A stretch of DNA of 64,000 nt from Bufo bufo (GCF_905171765.1 NC_053392.1:106814220-106878219); one strand, 5' to 3'. Positions 12,293 through 23,700 are shown, counted from the stretch's first letter. Numbers and translations: made by a program. The notes: a model not told the origin generated them from the sequence alone.

Positions 12293-12348
12293 GATGGCGT
12301 TAGCCCCTGATAAAGGCACGCCGAAATGCGCGTCGGGGTAGCGCCATC
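12293..12348 (+). ncRNA. Hammerhead-ribozyme-like motif with core substitution
   Basis: This is the right-arm counterpart of the motif at 10346-10401, on the opposite strand. It keeps the same 14-nt stem I strands, the GGC/GCC stem II, GAAA and the GTC triplet. The core here reads CTGATAA, so the conserved G of CUGANGA is replaced by A, a change expected to abolish cleavage. The stem III region reads ATGCGCGT, which is partly self-complementary and could pair between two copies. Confidence 0.5.
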
Positions 12349-13079
12349 CTGGTCTGGGTACACTGAGCTTCTGGGTAAGTCTCCTTTTATCAGGTTCTCT
12401 GGTATTTCTGTTTCCAGGGCAGTTTGTACATCTCTGTCCCTGCTTGTGGACAGCAACATTGCCTGATATTGTGATTCCCTATTACGGCTGTATATATTTT
12501 GCAGGTCCATGGTTTTCATGTGCATAATAATGTAACATATGAGACTTATCCTTAATATATGTTTGACAATAAGTCCTCACACTTCAATACGTATATGTAG
12601 TGTGAGGACTTACAACGTCTTTTACATATGTACTATTGTAATTCCAATAAAATATATTTTCTGTACTGGTACTTTGTGAGTTCCATTTTTTGTAGGTTTT
12701 GTGTTTGGTTTTAGGAGCTGATACTCTTACCTTTTCATAGTTAGCCCCCTTATTCTTGCCGCAATATGTATTGCATGTACTAACTCTAGTTCTGGCATGT
12801 GGGCCACTTTTGTTTTTATATTTACTTAAGTCAGAAATGAAATCTATGGCTTCTATGAGAAGGTACATATTTGTACTACAATTTTCTACATTTTCTGGCT
12901 TTCTTGTTAATAAATTTGACAAAAAATTTTGGATCCCGCCTACTTCTTGTAGACCACACCCGCTTGTTGTGTCACTTTTGAGATATGTCACAATTTTTGT
13001 TCATTCCATTATTTAATTAGTAACTTTTTGGTGCAGTTTATGACAAAAACTGTTGTAAACCGCCTAAATGGGTGGCCTA

Positions 13080-13206
13080 GGCTACAGTCTCCTGCCTGAA
13101 ACAGCTGATTGGTGGCAGTGTCGGGAGTCAGACCCCCAATGATCTGATACTGATGACCTATCCTGAGGAAATTCCATCAATATCTGTATCCTGGAAAACC
13201 CCTTTA
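13080..13206. repeat. Terminal part of a TTAA-type repeat
   Basis: The block includes TGATGACCTATCCTGAGGAA and ends GGAAAACCCCTTTAA, a terminus type that pairs with TTAAAGGGG starts such as 9333 and 15691. Only this end is recognised. Confidence 0.45.
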
Positions 13207-13749
13207 ACCTCCTCACAGTCAAATAAAAATTTAAAAACCCTCCCAAAAATGTCACTTTTTTATTGTAGGTTTTTAATAGGTGCCTGAAGTAAATTTTGTT
13301 GGCACACAACTCAAGGGACACAATAGCATTTTTAACCCCTTGACATAATTAATTTTAACCATAAGGACCAGTAACATGTTCCCAAGTTCCAGCAGTCATA
13401 AAGTTTTAATTTTTTATTCTAATTTTTTCTTTATTTTACGGGATGAGTTGTAGGTTTTTTAATAACTATTTTGAGGTATATATAGTGTATTAAAAAACTG
13501 TTATTATCTAATTTTAGGGGGAAAGATAAAAAACTGAAATTCTTACATTATTTGTGGAATTTATTTACAGCGTTCACTGTGTGGTATAACTAACATCATG
13601 TTATTATGTGGGTCGGTACAATGATGATAATGCCACATTTCTATATATTTAATTTTTATTTTTTTTCCTTTGCTCTTGCAGGCTGTCAACTCCCCAACTG
13701 CCCCCCCCCCCCCCAACCTCAGACTGAAGGGGAGAGGACAGCTCTCTTA

Positions 13750-14110
13750 GGCCTCTTGCACACAAATGTATTGGTTCCATTCCGTGCAATTTGCGGTCCC
13801 CAATGCATGGGAAACTTCCGTGCGGCGTCTGGGACAGATTCAGACCCATTCAACTTGAGTTGAGCAAGTTCTATTTTTTTGCAGAACGGAAGCATGGATC
13901 GAAACCACACGGAAGCACTCCGTAGTGCTTCCGAGGGTTCTGTTCTGTGCTTCCATTCCGCACCGCATCTCCGGATTTGCGGACCCATTTAAGTGAATGG
14001 GTCCGCATCCGTGATGAGGAATGCACACAGCTGGTGACCCATGTATTGCGGAATGCCGTATGCGGCCCACAATTTGGCCACGGAACAAATAAGTTTGTGT
14101 GCAAGAGGCC
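13750..14110. mobile_element. Harbinger-type MITE, first of a tandem pair
   Basis: The ends GGCCTCTTGCACACAAA and TTTGTGTGCAAGAGGCC are inverted, with TTA on both sides (13747-13749 and 14111-14113). The interior is self-complementary and GC-rich, with repeated TTCCG, GCGGA and CCATTCA words. No transposase is present. The right-hand TTA is also the left-hand TTA of the next MITE. Confidence 0.8.
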
Positions 14111-14113
14111 TTA

Positions 14114-14444
14114 GGCTAAGTTCACATGAGTTTTCAGCCTTTTCGTTCTTCTGCTCAGTTATAGGAGAAGGAGAATGGAAAGGACGGATTTGGCACATAG
14201 CTGAGCCGAACGGAGCCTACGGACCCCATAGACTGTAATGGAGTCCGTTAGGTTGTGCACGCAGAACTTTTATCTCTGCTTCAAAAATCTTCCTCAGAGT
14301 GGAAACCTAACGGCCCCCATTCTAGTCTATGGGGTCCGTAGGCTCCGTTCGGCTCAATTATGTGCCGAGTCCATCATTTCCGTTCTCCTGCTCCTATAAT
14401 GGAGCATGAGAACGAACAGGCTGAACGCTGATGTGAACTCAGCC
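14114..14444. mobile_element. Harbinger-type MITE, second of a tandem pair
   Basis: It starts GGCTAAGTTCACATGAG and ends ATGTGAACTCAGCC, with TTA at 14111-14113 and 14445-14447. Paired blocks reading GGACCCCATAGACTG and TAGTCTATGGGGTCC make the interior a hairpin. Its sequence differs from its neighbour, so it is a separate family with the same target-site type. Confidence 0.8.
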
Positions 14445-14871
14445 TTAGCTGCTCATATCTCTGGATTGGTAGCACCTAGTACAGCATTATCTTTAGTACA
14501 TGGGTAGATATCATCGGGTTGCAGTGAATGCAGCTGAAATTAAAGTAAAAGCAGTTTTTACTGAGTTTATTTTTGACTCCATTTCTAACAGCGATATCTC
14601 CTGCTGATGTTCTGCTAATGCTGTCATTTTGGCCCTGTAACAAATGCTGGACTGCCAGCTTTCAAACAGGCAAAAAAGACCAGGCCCGTCTCTAGTGACT
14701 ACAAATCAGGAATTATGACCAGCAAAAGCAGTCCCCCTTCCTTGGGCAAAACAGTTAAGTGGTTAATAAATGTGGACATATAGTTCAAATTGTGAGAACA
14801 TATGTAATAGAATGGTACCTATTCCCCAGCATAAAAACCTGTAGTCCCCAAGACTACAGATTGAATTTCAA

Positions 14872-15022
14872 GATTTATCAAATTGGTGTAAACTAGAACT
14901 GGTTTAATTGCCCATGGCCACCAATCAGATTCCATCTTTCATTTTTCATAGCTCCTTTGGAAAATGAAAGGGGGAATCTGATTGGTTGCTATGGACAACT
15001 AACCCACTTCTACTTTGACAAC
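14872..15022. mobile_element. Diverged copy of the 5758-5920 palindromic MITE
   Basis: It shares GATTTATCAAAYTGGTGTA at the left, the CCAATCAGATTCCA and TCATTTTTCAYAGCTCC blocks, and ATCTGATTGGTTGCTATGG at the right. The right terminus has decayed after TTCTACTTTG. Confidence 0.65.
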
Positions 15023-15690
15023 CCTCCCCCAGTGTGTTATATTAGTAAACTTATATGTTGCTTACAATGCCTTGAACTATCTTCTGTAGTGATGCAATCC
15101 GACAGCTCCCTTATCCAATCATGTACAAGTGGTTACGGGTGAGGTTTAATTGGCAAAGAACTGATATACCGCAATGAATAGGTAATTGGAAATAATATCC
15201 TTAGTCCAGATTATTTATTCATTACATACAGTGCTTTAGCAATTGAGCGATGTTTTATAAGGTAGCATTTCCATCTCTTGTCTATGATTAGCCTAAGGGT
15301 AATATCACACCGGCCGCAAATACACTATTGCTTATTACTAAGATGTGATGGAACAACAGAGAGAGAGATGATTACTTATATAGCCTTCAGAAAGAGCGTA
15401 TGGTCATTTAACATCAGGGAATGCAAAACACAGTCTGTCTTGAAGCTTGCTTTTAACACTTTGTATCTAGTTGTAGTTACCACATAGGCAGCTTCATGGT
15501 GGTAAAGGTACTTTTGCCTCAATAACTTCCATTTGGGGAGCCATAAAAATGAGTAGCCAGTACCAGTTTTTTAGAAAGTGGGGGTAACTCCCTTCCTCCC
15601 ACTTGCCCCCACACAGAGCAAAGATAATACTTTCATATATAACCCATATTATACTGCAGTTCAGTTTCTAAATAAACCCACCATATGCCA
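15023..15690. other. No gene recognised
   Basis: No supported coding region or element in this stretch of AT-rich DNA. Confidence 0.35.
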
Positions 15691-15694
15691 TTAA

Positions 15695-16129
15695 AGGGGT
15701 TATCCCATGATTAATGTAAAAAATGAAAATGAAAGATCATATAGTACATGTGAATCTCTTTCTAACAAAGCCAGAACCAGCCCTGTACCTGATATGAATC
15801 CAGAGATCTCCCCATTCATTTTGCTACTAGATTTATATCAAACTGACAGCTCTAGGGGAGTGTCTTTTCTGCTGCAGCTAAGGGGGCGTGTCCATGCTCT
15901 CCCTATCACAGCTCAGGGGGCAGTTAAAGGATGAAACTGAGCATGTGCGGCCACCTCAGTGATCAGGACAAAATAAGAAAAAGAACAAACAGCAGGTGGT
16001 GCTATACAGAAACATTTTATTGAATAACTTAGTGGCTATATTACATTTTTAATTATATGTCATTACAAAAGTATTCAGATCCAGGTGCTGGTTTGAAAAC
16101 TGTAGAATAATTTTTGTGAGACAACCCCT
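15695..16129. mobile_element. TTAA-flanked non-autonomous element (Kolobok-like)
   Basis: TTAA occurs on both sides (15691-15694, 16130-16133). The termini AGGGGTTATCCCATGA and TTTGTGAGACAACCCCT are short imperfect inverted repeats. The interior is not palindromic and carries the CAGCAGGTGGTGC and CAGGTGCTGGTTTGAAAAC blocks also found, reversed, at 2833-3085. It is best seen as an internally deleted DNA transposon. Confidence 0.7.
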
Positions 16130-16139
16130 TTAATGCTTT

Positions 16140-18750
16140 ATGGCTTCTGTCCATAATGGATGCCACAGTACTCTGCTAGATCCATTGTACAGCAGACACC
16201 ACCATTGCCTTATGGTTCCCCTTATATAATAGTGTTTATTGGGTTCCAGTGTGGTGTCTATACTTTACTTGCATCAGAAACTTAACTTTGAGACACTTTT
16301 ACTTAGAAGGGGACCACCAACCAATATTTTGCCCAGAATGGCTGTTATGTAATACTACATTTTCCTTGTCTGGTCAGTAGCAGTGTCCATGGGGATCAGC
16401 TGGTTGCTGTCATACTTTTACCCAGTCCTTTACTTTTTTCCTATATTTCCATATACTCTCTTTTTCCAAGAGACCTTTTTAGTTCTGCATTTCACATCAG
16501 TTGACATAAGCACAGTCACCTTTGTCCTCATTAATTACTTGCAATTTGTCTTTACAAAAGCTATGCCCTCATGGTTTTTATCTTTCAAAGCTTGTTTACA
16601 AACCATAGCAGTTTTGCTCTGATTTGCTATAGTAGACTCGTAACCATGACACTCCTATGTGTGCTGGCTTGATGTACATAAGGTGAAGAGGTCCTGTTTA
16701 ATACTACTTTTGCAGCAACCGATAGGGGAGGCAAGGATGAGAGGAGTGGTAGTTGATATGCTGGTGGTAGTAAAACTCACAGTTCAGAATGGCAGTCCTC
16801 CCTCTAGTGCTCCCCTGGGTTGTGCAGTGAAAGGAGGGAACACCTTTTCTTCCTTTTGGGGCACTTCTTGCTATTGGGAATACTTCCTGGTGGTAGCTGT
16901 GAGCTCCTTGATGGTGATCAATTGGCAGGGTGCATGGCAAGAGGCCAGGTGTAGAGGTCGGCTGACAGATGGTGGAGTCAATAGGTCCAGTTTAGTGACG
17001 ATGAGTGTTGCTGTACAAACATCAAAAGGCACAGTTCCAAAGTATATCACAGTATAGTCTTCTCCTAATAACTGTGTATAATGTCACAGGTAACCACCCT
17101 TAAAACTTAACTTTTAATATCTATCTAAAATAGCTACAAACCCTCCAACACAAACCACATAACAGTAAAATAAGAAAACAAGAAGGTTTCATTAGGTTAA
17201 TACTTAGTTTTGGGGCTAGGAATGGCAGAGATTGGGCCTAATATATATAGCTATGGGCTCTCTCCCTATAGCTGACCCTCTCACTATTTGTGCCCTGCCT
17301 ACAAACGGAATGGCGGCCCGGAGAGGGGCGATCCTGTATCAGGAACCTCCTGAATGCCCTTGGATGGCCCTGAGTTGGGATGTCCCTGGTAGCTATTGCA
17401 TGCTAACCTAGTAGTTAATCGTTATTGTAATAGCTAACGACTAAACGTACAAAAAAACAAAAAAAACAAATATAGCATAAAAAGTAATGAAAGTTTAGAG
17501 ACAGGTCATGAAATGATTAGTCTATCTCCTTTCTTATACTTGTAGATACATACTATTAGTTGTCAGATAGCACATAATCCAATATTCTAGTTAAACAGAA
17601 TTTTGACATCATCTAGAGTTGGTGGTATCAATATCCCTTTATTTAATAGATATTATGATGCCATCTAAGTTGATGACACCATTGTCCCGACGCGTTTTAC
17701 CCTTACTGTACTCAGGTTCATCAGGGAACCAAATTGTATTCAGAAACAGGGGTATAAATAGTGCCTTAGTATCTAAATGATATCTAAATTGGTAGTTATG
17801 ACATTGATAAATATTTGTCTACTTGCGTATCACGGATGAGGGCGTTATACCCAATATCTCCATGTAGTAGCAGCCATCTGGTTATGGTTGGCTTTATGAG
17901 TTGTAACATGCAGAAACATGTCTCTGTATTACTGTGTGTAGTACTGACTAATTGCCGGGGTCCAGTAATCAGAAGGACATAATAGTACTTCAGTGGTGTC
18001 TCTGCCGACCTTTTAGATGGTAAATCTACGGGGCCCAGTCCATATATGATAACTCTGAACCAGTGACACTGCCGTCTTTAAAGCGGGGTTTTCTGTCAGC
18101 GTACGGCGTCCGATGGTCTCCCGGCGTCTGAAACATTACAGGCTCTCATCAAAAGGGCGGCCAGCCCGCTATTTAAGTAGGGTGGTTACTCTTAGCAATA
18201 CCCTCTCCATAGCAGCAAAGTCTTATGATCTTAGAAAGTCTGTGGATATTAGTTCTCTTTCCCTCAATTAGTCTCCTGGCACAATTGCTGTTCTCTGGCA
18301 GCTTCCCACTCCACAGGAGTGTCTGCTCTTTTCTGACTTTACTTTTACACAGGCTCACAGACATCTGCCTCTTTCACAAGCAGAGTTAGACTGTTGTGGC
18401 TGATGCAATCCAGCTGCACAGCTTACTCATAAAAGGCAGGGCTATCCTCCCTCTGCTGAGTTAGGGCATAATAAACTAAGGTGTGTTACACATACATAGC
18501 TTTTGGGATCACATACTGAACATAACACATTTTTAAGAATGAAAGTAGCGTTTTAGCAGTGATCTGAGTCACTGCATTTCTATCCTGTCCTGTGCAGCAT
18601 TAGAACATGAGTGTATCATTTTCAAGTGTATGATTGGGTGAAAGTGAGTAAACCTTCTTGACAAGTAGATTTGGTTCTGTTTCCTCTCCCTTTACTGTAT
18701 AACATTATAGATAACAAGCATCTGATGCATGTACTCCATATATTTATATT
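16140..18750. other. Unclassified repeat-like DNA, no gene recognised
   Basis: No protein-coding family is recognisable over 2.6 kb. Higher GC and mixed composition between about 16650 and 18480 differ from the AT-rich flanks and suggest an inserted element. The hammerhead-like motif at 17682-17730 points the same way. I could not find matching termini or a target duplication. Confidence 0.35.
17682..17730 (-). ncRNA. Hammerhead-ribozyme-like motif, G-to-A in the GAAA box
   Basis: On the minus strand the order is GGTTCC, CTGATGA, a stem-loop with ACCT/GGGT arms and an 11-nt loop, AAAA, the palindrome ACGCGT, C, then GGGAC. Stem I can form five pairs, including one wobble. The CTGATGA core and the cleavage-type triplet are intact, but the GAAA box has become AAAA. 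ACGCGT is self-complementary, consistent with a minimal stem III that works best in dimers. It is probably a decayed copy. Confidence 0.45.
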
Positions 18751-18756
18751 ACATAT

Positions 18757-19742
18757 ACCACAGTGTATTCATACATTTTGTTATGTTGCGGCCTTATGCT
18801 AAGAACATAAAATTCAAGTTTTCCCTCATCAATCTGCACTCAATCTCTCTTAATAAAAAATGAAAACAGAATTTCAGAAATGCTTGCAAATGTATTACAA
18901 TTGAAAAACTAAAATTTCGAATGGACATAAGTATTCGGAACCTTTGCCATGACACTTGAAACTTAGCTGTGGGGAGCTCCCATTTCTGTTGATCATTTTT
19001 GAGATGTTTCCTCTCCTTGATTGGAGTCCACCTGTGGTAAATTCGGTTGTTTGGACATGATTTGGAAAGACACTACCCTATTTATATAAGGTCTCACAGC
19101 TGACAATGCATATCAGAGCAAAAACCAAGCCATGAGGAGGAAAGAACTGCCTGTAGAGCTCAGAGACAGGATTGTGTGAAGGCACAGGAGAAGGGTTAAA
19201 CATTTCTGCATTTCCTGCTAAGAAATTTGGCCAAAAACCCAATGGTCAATCTGGTTGAGCTTCAAAGATTCTGTGTGAAGATGGGAGAAACTTCCAGAAG
19301 GTCAAACATCACTGCAGAATGGCCAGAAAGAAGCCCCTCCTCAGTAAAAGACACATGAAATTTACAAAAAAGCACCAAAAAGACCCTCAGACTGTGAGAA
19401 ACAAGACTTTCTGGTTTGATGAAACCAGGATTGAACTTCTGGCCTCAATTCTAAGCGTCATGTTTGGGGGAAACCAGGCACTGCCCAATACCATCCCTAA
19501 AGTGAAGCATCGTGGTGGCAGCATCATGCTGTGGGGTTGGACATCAGACTGTGCTAAAGGTTTACCTTCCAACTATTGCTGCCAAAGATGCCTTAACTAA
19601 GTCCTGAATAAAGTGTCTGAATACTTATGTTAATTCAAGATTTTAGTGTTTCCTTTTAGATAAATTAGCAAAGATTTCTAACATTTTGTTTTCACTTTGT
19701 CATCATGGGTACTGAGTGCAGAATGATGTGCAAAATTTTTTA
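18757..19742 (+). mobile_element. Degenerate Tc1/mariner element
   Basis: The left part holds a Tc1-like terminal region (AGTGTATTCATACATTTTG). A decayed DNA-binding region follows at about 19132-19320. A reading frame at 19319-19600 then encodes part of the catalytic core: MARKKPLLSKRHMKF, FWFDETRIELL (first aspartate) and [13 protein letters not shown]. The sequence carrying the second and third catalytic residues is missing, and the 3' terminus is decayed. It was probably immobilised long ago. Confidence 0.75.
19319..19600 (+). pseudogene. Tc1 transposase fragment (catalytic core, first Asp)
   Basis: The 93-codon frame resembles the middle of a Tc1 transposase. The region around FDETRIELL would carry the first catalytic aspartate and [12 protein letters not shown] the following beta-strand motif. 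Normal transposases have about 340 residues. The helix-turn-helix part upstream is out of frame, and the region of the second Asp and the Glu is deleted. Confidence 0.75.
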
Positions 19743-20329
19743 ATTTATTTATTAATTATAGGACAGAGCTGCAACATAACAAAAATGATTCTGAAGACTT
19801 TCCATATGCACTGTAACTTCTGGTACAATCGATGAATATATATGCCACACGCAGCAGTTAAAACCACTTCGTGGTAACGAATCACATTTTTCCTAAAATG
19901 GCGGCTACACATGTGAGGACTGAGGACATGGGGCAAGGAACTCTAGGATGGCGGAATCACCCTGATTGACATGCCTGCATGCAGTCAATCAGCAGCCAGC
20001 CAGCCCTGTAATGTCACAGCCCTATAAATGCGGCAACCATTTTAGATTCTGCCATTTTCCAGCATTCGGAGTGCAGGGACAGACGTGTGAAGGCGCTAGG
20101 GACAGTTATTGGAAAAATGATTGTGGAAAAAAAAAAGACAGAAAAAACTATTTATAAGTGCAGAGAAAGGAAAAGGAGGAATCATTTTACAGCATCTTAG
20201 TGCAGGGAGAGACGTCAGAAGGCTCTAGGGACATTGATAGGAAAGTGATTTACAAGTGCAGGGAACGATTTTGGGGATCCAAATAGTCATTAGACAGCTC
20301 TGTCATTCAAGCTTTTTGTTATTGGGCTG

Positions 20330-21995
20330 CAAGTCTTATGTTGAAAAGCCTTTAGAGGCTTATGTCAGTATCTTATTCAGTACTACAAGAAAAATATATA
20401 TGCATTTTACTTCTGCAGTTATTTCTGTTGAAAGGGTATAGGGGCGTATTTCAGTAACAAAGAAAAATATATACGCACTGCACTGTTGCAGCTATTTCTG
20501 GTGAAAGCGTATAGGGGCGTATTTCAGTACAGCAAAATATATATATACATACTGCACTGTTGCAGTTATTTCTGCTAAAAGCATATAGGGGCATATAACA
20601 GTAAAAGAAAAAATATATATATACACACTGCACTGTTGCAGTTATTTCTATTGAAAGCTTATAGGAGCGTATTACAGTAAAAAAAGAAAAATATATTCTC
20701 AGTGCATTTCTGCAGTTAATTCTGGTGAAAGCATATAGGGGCGTGTTTCAGTAAAATAAGAAAAATATATACGCACTGCACTGTCGCAGTTATTTCTGGT
20801 GAAAGCGTATAGGGGCGTATTTCAGTACAACAAGAAATATATATATACGTACTGCACTATTGCAGTTATTTCTGGTGAAAGTGTATGGGGCGTATTTCAG
20901 TCCAACAAGAAAAATATATATGCACTGCACTGTTGCACTTATTTCTGGTGAAAGCATATAGGGCGTATTACATTAAAAAAAAGGAAAATTTATATGCACT
21001 GCATTGTTGAAGATATTTCTGTTAAAAGCGTATAGGGGCGTATTACAGTAAAAAAATAAAAATATATACGCACTGTACTATTGCAGTTATTTCTGTTGAA
21101 AGCGTATAGGGGCGTATTTTAGTAAAAAAAGACAAATATATATACGCACTGCACTGTTGCTGTTATTTCTAGTGAAAGTGTATAGGGGCGTATTTCATAA
21201 AAAAAGAAAAATACAGACACACTGCACTGTTGCAGTTATTTCTGTTGAAAGCGTATAGGGGCGTATTGCAGTAAAAAAAAAAATTTTCTTAGTACATCTC
21301 TGCAGTTAATTCTGATGAAAGCATATAGGGGGGTATTTCAGTAAAATAAGAAAAAAATAAACGCACTGCACTGTTGCAGTTATTTCTGTTAAAAAGCGTG
21401 TAGGGGCGTATTTCAGTATAGCAAGAAATATATGTACGTACTGCACTGTAGCAGTTATTTCTGGTAAAGCGTATAGGGGTGTATTTCAGAAAAATAAGAA
21501 AAATATATACGCACTGCACTGTTGCAGTTATTTCTGGTAAAGCCAATAGGGGCGTATTTCAGTACTACCAGAAAAATATATGCGCACTTCATTATTTAAT
21601 TGTTTTCTGGTTAAAGCGTATAGTGGCCTATTTCATTCCAACAAGAAATATATATTCTCAGGTCACTTCTACTGTTATTTCTGATGAAAGCGTATAGGGG
21701 CGTATTTCAGTCCAACGGGAAAAATATATACGCACTGCACTGTTGAAGATATTTCTGTTAAAAGCGTATAGGGGCGTATTACAGTAAAAAAAGAAAAATA
21801 TATACGCACTGCACTATTGCAGTTATTTCTGTTGAAAGCATATAGGGGTGTATTTTAGTAAAAAAAAGACAAATACTGTATATACGCATTGCACTGGTGC
21901 AGTTATTTCTGGTGAAAGCGTAGAGGGGCGTATTTCAGTAAAAAAAGAAAAATATATGCGCACTGCAAATATATGCGCACTGCACTTAAAATCTT
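20330..21995. repeat. ~75-bp tandem array, about 22 copies
   Basis: Units of 74-76 bp share CGCACTGCACTGTTGCAG, TTATTTCTGGTGAAAGC, GTATAGGGGCGTATTTCAG and an A-rich spacer with AAATATATA. Copies differ by 5-15% by eye, with no obvious higher-order repeat. The array occupies the position of the transposase gene in the related hAT at 39818-50984, where a different array with a similar period sits in the 5' region. Confidence 0.85.
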
Positions 21996-22387
21996 TCGGG
22001 AATTATTTTGGTTAAAAAACAAATTTCATTAAGCATTCAGCGCTGCAGTTATATGTGGTAAAATATTTTGTGACTTATTTCGGTGGGAAAAAAATAGTAT
22101 TCAGCGTTAAGCGCTGCACTTATATGCGGTAAAATCTTTTGCTACTTATTTTGGTGGAAAAAAATTATATTCAGCGTTAAGCGCTGCACTAATATGTGGT
22201 AAAATCTTTTGTGAATTATTTTTTGGGAAAAACTAATTTCATGCAGTGTTCAGCGCTGCAGTTATATGTGGTAAAATCTTTTGTGACTTAGTTCGGTAGG
22301 AATTTTTTTTAATTCAGTGTTAAGCGCTGCACTTATATGCGGTAAAATCTTTTGTGACTTATTTTGGTAGAAAAAAAATTGTATTCA

Positions 22388-23445
22388 GGCTGAATATAAG
22401 CAGATAATATTGCCCGAAACACTTCAGAATTGATCCTGCTGCTTTTGTCAGCAGTCACATCATCAATAAATACAAGAGAACCAGTTCCATTGGCAGCCAT
22501 ACATGCCCACTCCATGACACTACCACCACCATGTTTCACTGATGAGGTGGTATGCTTAGGATCATGAGCAGCTCCTTTCCTTCTCCATACTCTTCTTTTG
22601 CCATCACTCTGGTACAAGTTGATCTTGGTCTCATCTGTCCATAGGATGTTGTTCCAGAACTGTGAAGGCTTTTTTAGATGTCGTTTGGCAAACTCTAATC
22701 TGGCCTTTCTGTTTTTGAGGCTCACTAATGGTTTCCATCTTGTGGTGAACCCTCTGTATTCACTCTGATGAAGTCTTCTCTTGATTGTTGACTTTGGCAC
22801 ACATACACCTCCTCCTGGAGAGTGTTCTTGATCTGGCCAACTGTTGTGAAGGGGGTTTTCTTCACCAGGGAAAGAATTCTTCAGTCATCCACCACAATTG
22901 TTTTCCGTGGTCTTCCGGGTCTTTTGGTGTTGCTGAGCTCACCGGTGCGTTCCTTCTTTTTAAGAATGTTCCAAACAGTTGTTTTGGCCACGCCTAATGT
23001 TTTTGCTATCTCTCTGATGGGTTTGTTGTGTTTTTTCAGTCTAATGATGGCTTGCTTCACTGATAGTGACAGCTCTTTGGATCTTATCTTGAGAGTTGAC
23101 AGCAACAGATTCCAAATGCAAATAGCACACTTGAAATGAACTCTGGACCTTTTATCTGCTCATTGTAATTGGGATAATGAGGGAATAACACACACCTGGC
23201 CATAGAACAGCTGAGAAGCCAATTGTCCCATTACTTTTGGTCCCTTAACAAGTGGGAGGCACATATGCAAACTGTTGTAATTCCTGCACAGTTCACCTGA
23301 TTTGGATGTAAATACCCTCAAATTAAAGCTGACAGTCTGCAGTTAAAGCACATCTTGTTTGTTTAATTTCAAATCCATTGTGGTGGTGTATAGAGCCAAA
23401 AATGTTAGAATTGTGCAGCTGTCCTAATATTTATGGACCTGACTG
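22388..23445 (-). mobile_element. Tc1/mariner element, one end lost
   Basis: The right-hand terminus (5' end on the minus strand) reads CAGTCAGGTCCATAAATATT in reverse and is intact. The left-hand terminus is missing and the element stops inside the 3' part of the transposase. It lies within the 71-bp array. The transposase is in two minus-strand frames. Confidence 0.8.
22395..23105 (-). pseudogene. Tc1 transposase pseudogene
   Basis: The N-terminal frame (23105-22881) gives the helix-turn-helix domain: KELSLSVKQAIIRLKK, IREIAKTLGVAKTTVW and GRPRKTIVVDD. A frameshift near 22880 follows. The second frame (22800 to about 22395) covers the second DNA-binding half, MPKSTIKRRLHQ, and the catalytic core LWTDETKINLYQ and VKHGGGSVMEWACM, ending near VFRAILSAYIQP. 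The codons for the second Asp and the Glu are deleted with the left end. The well-preserved residues suggest this copy is younger than the one at 18757. Confidence 0.85.
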
Positions 23446-23553
23446 TTTTTCGGTGGGGAAAAAAAATGTATTCAGTGTTAAGTGCTGCACTTATATGCAG
23501 TAAAATCTTTTGTGACTTATTTCGGTGAAAAAAATAAATTATATTCAGCGTTA

Positions 23554-23700
23554 AAGGGATTCTGGCACCTCGTTTTCGGTTATAGAGCTGCGGACATGCA
23601 CGGCTAGATTGCCGCTAGCATGTCCGCAATATACCGGTCCTATAGGGCTGTGTCCTTTTATTTTGTTAAAAAAATTATTTTAGAGATATGTAAATAAGCT
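23554..23700. repeat. TTAA-type element start
   Basis: TTAAAGGGATTCTGGCACC begins a block that includes GCGGACATGCACGGCTAG and its near-inverse GCTAGCATGTCCGC. The start resembles termini of TTAA-flanked elements. The other end is not identified. Confidence 0.4.

Larger units (their letters stand above)
9951..12827. mobile_element. Hammerhead-bearing inverted-arm retroelement, probably Penelope-related
   Basis: The insertion is flanked by an exact 15-bp direct repeat, AAGTCAGAAATGAAA, at 9936-9950 and 12828-12842. It contains two long inverted arms, about 9951-10609 and 12088-12713. They share the outer block CACAAAACCTACAAAAAATG (reversed on the right), the CACGTGACAAAAT block and a hammerhead-like motif each. 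The right arm is followed by ~115 bp of extra sequence before the repeat. The centre carries a (TA)n-disrupted tandem duplication and a purine-rich tract. The long, unusual duplication suggests target-primed reverse transcription rather than a DNA transposon. Assignment to Penelope-like elements rests on the hammerhead motifs and arm arrangement; no reverse transcriptase is present. Confidence 0.6.
22000..23553. repeat. ~71-bp tandem array split by a Tc1 element
   Basis: About seven units contain GCGCTGCACTTATATGYGG, TAAAATCTTTTGTGACTTA and TTTYGGTGGGAAAAAAA with a period of 70-72 bp. The array runs to about 22388, is interrupted by a minus-strand Tc1, and resumes at 23446-23553. It is a second family, distinct from the 75-bp array just upstream. 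Confidence 0.8.

Noticed and set aside
13606..14238. Overlapping ORFs on both strands
   Set aside because: They are consequences of palindromic, GC-rich MITEs rather than genes.
20330..22388. CRISPR-like array
   Set aside because: Units are contiguous tandem copies without unique spacers, in a eukaryotic transposon context.
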